A stretch of 15,952 bases of DNA from a bacterium. Its GTDB lineage: Bacteria > Patescibacteriota > Saccharimonadia > Saccharimonadales > JACDBH01. The first letter of the stretch is position 1, and each line of letters opens with the position of its first letter. This document shows positions 13,656 to 15,952 of this stretch, piece after piece. The stretch lies in NCBI GenBank assembly GCA_029557395.1, contig JAKQIK010000069.1:1-15952 (forward strand). The letters are read 5' to 3'. A program made the translations under genes and the position numbers. Below the pieces are notes generated by a model, which was not told the DNA's origin, did not search any database, and saw only the letters and a program-made list of their open reading frames with translations.

Positions 13656-14537
13656 ATGACACTTCATGAACTCGAACTAAAAGCCAATCTCATTAGACAG
13701 GATATTATTAAGATGTTGGAGCACGCAGGCTCTGGACATTCGGCTGGACCGCTAGGATTGGCCGATATATTTACGGCACTGTATTTCGATATCATGAAAT
13801 ATGATCCCAAGAACCCCAATTGGGAAAAACGAGATATATTCTTGCTCAGTAATGGTCATACTGTTCCAGTCCAATATGCTACCATGGCTCATGCTGGATT
13901 TTTTGATCGTAAGGAACTAATGACTTTGAGGCAGTTTGGCTCAAGGTTGCAGGGTCATCCAGAACGTACAAAATTACCCGGACTCGAGAATACAAGCGGT
14001 CCACTAGGCTGTGGCTTGTCACAAGCAGCTGGAATTGCACTGGCTATGCGAATGAACCAAGAAACTCACCGTTGGATTTATGTAGTTACGGGAGACGGCG
14101 AGTTGAACGAGGGTAACGTTTGGGAAGCAGCTATGCTAGCAGCCAAATACAGGCTTAATAACATAATTGCAATTATTGACAGAAACTACATTCAAATAGA
14201 TGGAAATACTGAAGATGTTATGCCTCTAGGTGATCTCAAAGCAAAATGGGAGAGCTTTGGTTGGTATGTCATTGAGATAGACGGTAATAATATCGAGGCA
14301 ATCATCGATGCTTGCGCAATGGGCAGAGCAGTTGGTGATAAACCGATTGCTATTATTGCTCATACTATCCCCGGCAAGGGTGTAGATTTCATGGAATATG
14401 ATTTTCGGTGGCATGGTATGCCACCTGGTCTAAATGACGTATCTGGTGATCCACCAAAAGAAAACCAGACAGAAGTTGCACTCAAGGAACTACGTACACT
14501 CCGTGGCAAGATCAAGAGCGAGGGTTATTATGAGTAG
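13656..14537 (+). CDS. tktA-N (split tkt): Transketolase, N-terminal subunit (TPP-binding)
   Basis: This is the 293-residue pyrophosphate-binding half of transketolase, which moves two-carbon units between sugar phosphates. Landmarks: GSGHSAGPLG with His28, SNGH with His68, GHPE with His101, and the TPP/metal motif GDGELNEG (146-153) through N177 in IDRNYIQIDG. It ends after the first domain, as in archaeal and other split transketolases, so this is a natural subunit and not a broken gene. The C-terminal subunit gene starts 42 bases later with its own ribosome site. Together they interconvert xylulose-5-phosphate and ribose-5-phosphate with sedoheptulose-7-phosphate and glyceraldehyde-3-phosphate. 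Confidence 0.95.
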   Translation: MTLHELELKANLIRQDIIKMLEHAGSGHSAGPLGLADIFTALYFDIMKYDPKNPNWEKRDIFLLSNGHTVPVQYATMAHAGFFDRKELMTLRQFGSRLQGHPERTKLPGLENTSGPLGCGLSQAAGIALAMRMNQETHRWIYVVTGDGELNEGNVWEAAMLAAKYRLNNIIAIIDRNYIQIDGNTEDVMPLGDLKAKWESFGWYVIEIDGNNIEAIIDACAMGRAVGDKPIAIIAHTIPGKGVDFMEYDFRWHGMPPGLNDVSGDPPKENQTEVALKELRTLRGKIKSEGYYE

Positions 14538-14583
14538 TTTTAAGATTTCTGAGAAAAATTTATTTGGAGGAAGATTAATATGA
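14530..14583 (+). CDS. Possible 17-codon bridging mini-ORF between the transketolase halves
   Basis: An ATG at 14530 overlaps the end of the N-subunit gene (stop 14535-14537). The frame encodes MSSFKISEKNLFGGRLI and stops at a TGA (14581-14583) that overlaps the ATG of the C-subunit gene as ATGA. It would carry ribosomes across the 42-base gap. It has no visible ribosome site of its own and may be chance; no peptide function is implied. Confidence 0.25.
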   Translation: MSSFKISEKNLFGGRLI

Positions 14584-15551
14584 TTACTGGCATTCTGAAT
14601 ATTACAGCAGAGTTAGTTAACGAACCCACCAGAAAAGGTTTTGGTCGTGGACTCAAAAAGGCAGGAGAATTAGACGAAAATGTCGTAGCTGCTTGTGCGG
14701 ATTTGACTGATTCAACACAGATTAGCTTGTTTAAAGAGGCTTTTCCAAATAGATTTATAGAGATTGGCGTAGCCGAACAGAACCTGGTTACGGTTGGCGC
14801 GGGTCTTGCCACTATGGGTAAAATTCCTTTTGTAAGTAGCTATGCAGCTTTTAGTCCAGGTAGGAACTGGGAGCAGATTCGTACGACTATTTGTTTGAAT
14901 GAACAGCCCGTCAAGGTCATTGGAGCACATGCGGGGTTATCTGTTGGTCCAGACGGGGCAACTCATCAAATGCTCGAAGATATCGCAATTATGCGTGCAC
15001 TTCCTAATATGGTTGTGTTGGCACCAGGGGATGCTGTCGAAGCCGAGAAAATGACACTAGCCATGGCTAAAGACAAAAGGCCAAATTACATCAGGCTAGC
15101 CAGAGAGGCCAGCCCTGTTTTTACAAGTCCCGAGACACCATTTGAAATTGGTAAGGCTTATGTATTCCGCGAAGGCAAAGATGTCTCGATAATTACCACC
15201 GGTCTAATGACATACAATGCACTCTTAGCAGCAAATAAGCTAGCTAAGGACGGTATCGATGCTGAGGTGATTCATGCTCCAACTATCAAACCACTTGACA
15301 GCAAAACTATCCTAGAGAGTGTTGCCAAGACTAGAGCAGTAGTAACGGCTGAAGAGGCGCAGATTACTGGAGGTCTAGGCGGAGCGGTTGCAGAATTATT
15401 GGCCGAAGAATTACCTACTCCAATGCTGAGAGTTGGGGTCAAAGATAGGTTCGGAGAATCCGGTAAGCCGAGTGAGTTGTTTGAAAAATTTGGATTGACA
15501 CCAAATCATATTGCTATGGCCTCACATGTTGTTATAGACAGAAAGGGTTAG
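14580..15551 (+). CDS. tktA-C (split tkt): Transketolase, C-terminal subunit
   Basis: This 323-residue protein has the pyrimidine-binding domain and the C-terminal domain of transketolase. It completes the TPP site across the dimer interface with the N-subunit. Seen: the catalytic glutamate E66 in EIGVAEQN, PFVSSYAAF then RNWEQIR (cofactor and substrate pocket), and GPDGATHQ with His129. The Rossmann-like C-terminal domain runs from about 190 on (DVSIITTGLMTYNAL, EAQITGGLGGAV, RFGESGKPSEL). The ATG at 14580 is set by a strong GGAGGA at 14566-14571. The transporter gene starts two bases after the stop. A 1-deoxyxylulose-5-phosphate synthase C-half would look similar, but the paired N-subunit is clearly transketolase-like. 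Confidence 0.94.
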   Translation: MITGILNITAELVNEPTRKGFGRGLKKAGELDENVVAACADLTDSTQISLFKEAFPNRFIEIGVAEQNLVTVGAGLATMGKIPFVSSYAAFSPGRNWEQIRTTICLNEQPVKVIGAHAGLSVGPDGATHQMLEDIAIMRALPNMVVLAPGDAVEAEKMTLAMAKDKRPNYIRLAREASPVFTSPETPFEIGKAYVFREGKDVSIITTGLMTYNALLAANKLAKDGIDAEVIHAPTIKPLDSKTILESVAKTRAVVTAEEAQITGGLGGAVAELLAEELPTPMLRVGVKDRFGESGKPSELFEKFGLTPNHIAMASHVVIDRKG

Positions 15552-15552
15552 T

Positions 15553-15917
15553 TTGAATATAAGCTGGCAAGCATTGATACTAATCCATGCTCTCTTTTCT
15601 GCTCTTCAGGCACTACAGTTTAGAGCAATGGCCAGAACAAAAACCGCTAGACATGCTGGGTTAGCAGTCAATGCAATAGCTTATAGCGTACTGTATCTTT
15701 GTAGCCTTGTGATCTTACCATTAACTGGTAGTGTTTCTTTTGATAATTTTTATCAAGGGTTTCACATGTATATAGCTGTCTCGATGTTACTTGTAGCTAC
15801 AACTTATTTGACATATAAGGCGATGAATCACCTCGACAGTGCAATAGCAAGTGTACTAGGTACTTCGACGGCTCTATTCGTGGTTGTCTTGGCTAGGATA
15901 TTTTTTGATGAACATCT
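15553..15917 (+). CDS. EamA/DMT-type transporter, N-terminal part (truncated by contig end)
   Basis: This is the first about 121 residues of a drug/metabolite transporter superfamily membrane protein. Four hydrophobic helices are visible: about 4-20, 37-57, 73-90 and 96-116. The last is LDSAIASVLGTSTALFVVVLARIFFDEHL, the typical end of an EamA half (small residues, then a helix ending in FxxE). It starts with TTG two bases after the transketolase stop, without a clear ribosome site, so it is likely coupled. The frame appears to close at 15942, but its last residues and stop codon come from adapter sequence. The natural protein should continue for a second half of similar size. Substrate unknown. 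Confidence 0.72.
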
Positions 15918-15952
15918 ATCTCGTATGCCGTCTTCTGCTTGAAAAAAAAAAA
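15918..15952. other. Illumina TruSeq adapter read-through plus poly-A (assembly artefact)
   Basis: Bases 15918-15941 match the distal end of the TruSeq index adapter (core CGTATGCCGTCTTCTGCTTG) and are followed by eleven A residues, the usual look of reads running past the adapter. This is not genomic DNA. The first few bases (ATCT) may also belong to the genome, so the junction is uncertain by about four bases. Confidence 0.93.

Noticed and set aside
13656..15551. A frameshifted or broken transketolase gene
   Set aside because: The break falls at the natural domain boundary, the second part has its own GGAGG and ATG, and both halves keep all their motifs. Split transketolases are well known.
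1..15917. Alternative genetic code with TGA read as glycine, as in some CPR phyla
   Set aside because: Several genes end at TGA in the right place with four-base overlaps to the next start, and no conserved glycine position is encoded by TGA.
1..15917. CRISPR array, insertion sequence, prophage or tRNA gene
   Set aside because: No regularly spaced repeats, transposase, integrase, phage genes or cloverleaf were seen on either strand.

Overview
The window looks like a piece of an AT-rich, streamlined bacterial genome of the Candidate Phyla Radiation, most likely a Saccharibacteria (TM7)-type organism. The reasons are dense packing with 1-5 nt gaps and ATGA/GTGA overlaps, few terminators, divergent versions of core enzymes, several small membrane proteins of unknown function, and a short carbon-metabolism set (GAPDH, RpiB, Rpe, two-gene transketolase). 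TGA is used as a normal stop, which argues against the Gracilibacteria/Absconditabacteria code. The phylum is an inference; no marker gene here settles it.

Layout. 1-4900 (+): a translation operon made of the 3' end of pheS, an FMN-binding split-barrel protein, an SGNH/GDSL hydrolase, pheT, and a three-helix membrane protein. The two extra genes sit between the two subunits of phenylalanyl-tRNA synthetase, and all junctions are overlapping or nearly so. 4901-5562: no protein gene, but a consensus sigma70-type promoter followed by a G+C-richer block that folds on paper into a large multi-helix RNA. A 16-bp long-range helix joins positions about 4975 and 5497. I could not match it to tmRNA, RNase P RNA, SRP RNA, 6S RNA or an intron, and it is the most interesting object in the window. 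5563-6681: a Nudix hydrolase and a membrane-anchored FKBP prolyl isomerase. 6780-7982: a glutaredoxin-like protein and thioredoxin reductase, a two-gene redox operon behind a promoter that carries an 11-bp perfect inverted repeat. 7987-8625 (-): a glycerophosphodiester phosphodiesterase-like protein, the only minus-strand gene. 8655-10313: a small coiled-coil protein, inorganic pyrophosphatase and a four-helix membrane protein.

10382-15551 is a central-carbon block: GAPDH, RpiB, ribulose-phosphate 3-epimerase, an anchored surface protein, and transketolase as separate N- and C-terminal subunits. Together these enzymes interconvert pentose phosphates with glyceraldehyde-3-phosphate and feed lower glycolysis, a usual metabolic core in these reduced genomes. 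The last gene (15553 onward) is the start of a drug/metabolite-type transporter. It is cut off by an assembly artefact: the final about 35 bases are Illumina TruSeq adapter plus poly-A, not genome.

Promoters are easy to read here (TTGNNN-16/19-TATAAT). At least two genes (5563 and 8655) have a TATAAT only 7-8 nt before the start codon and so are probably transcribed as leaderless mRNAs, while others carry good Shine-Dalgarno sequences. A strong promoter also points backwards at 13563-13591, antisense to the surface-protein gene.
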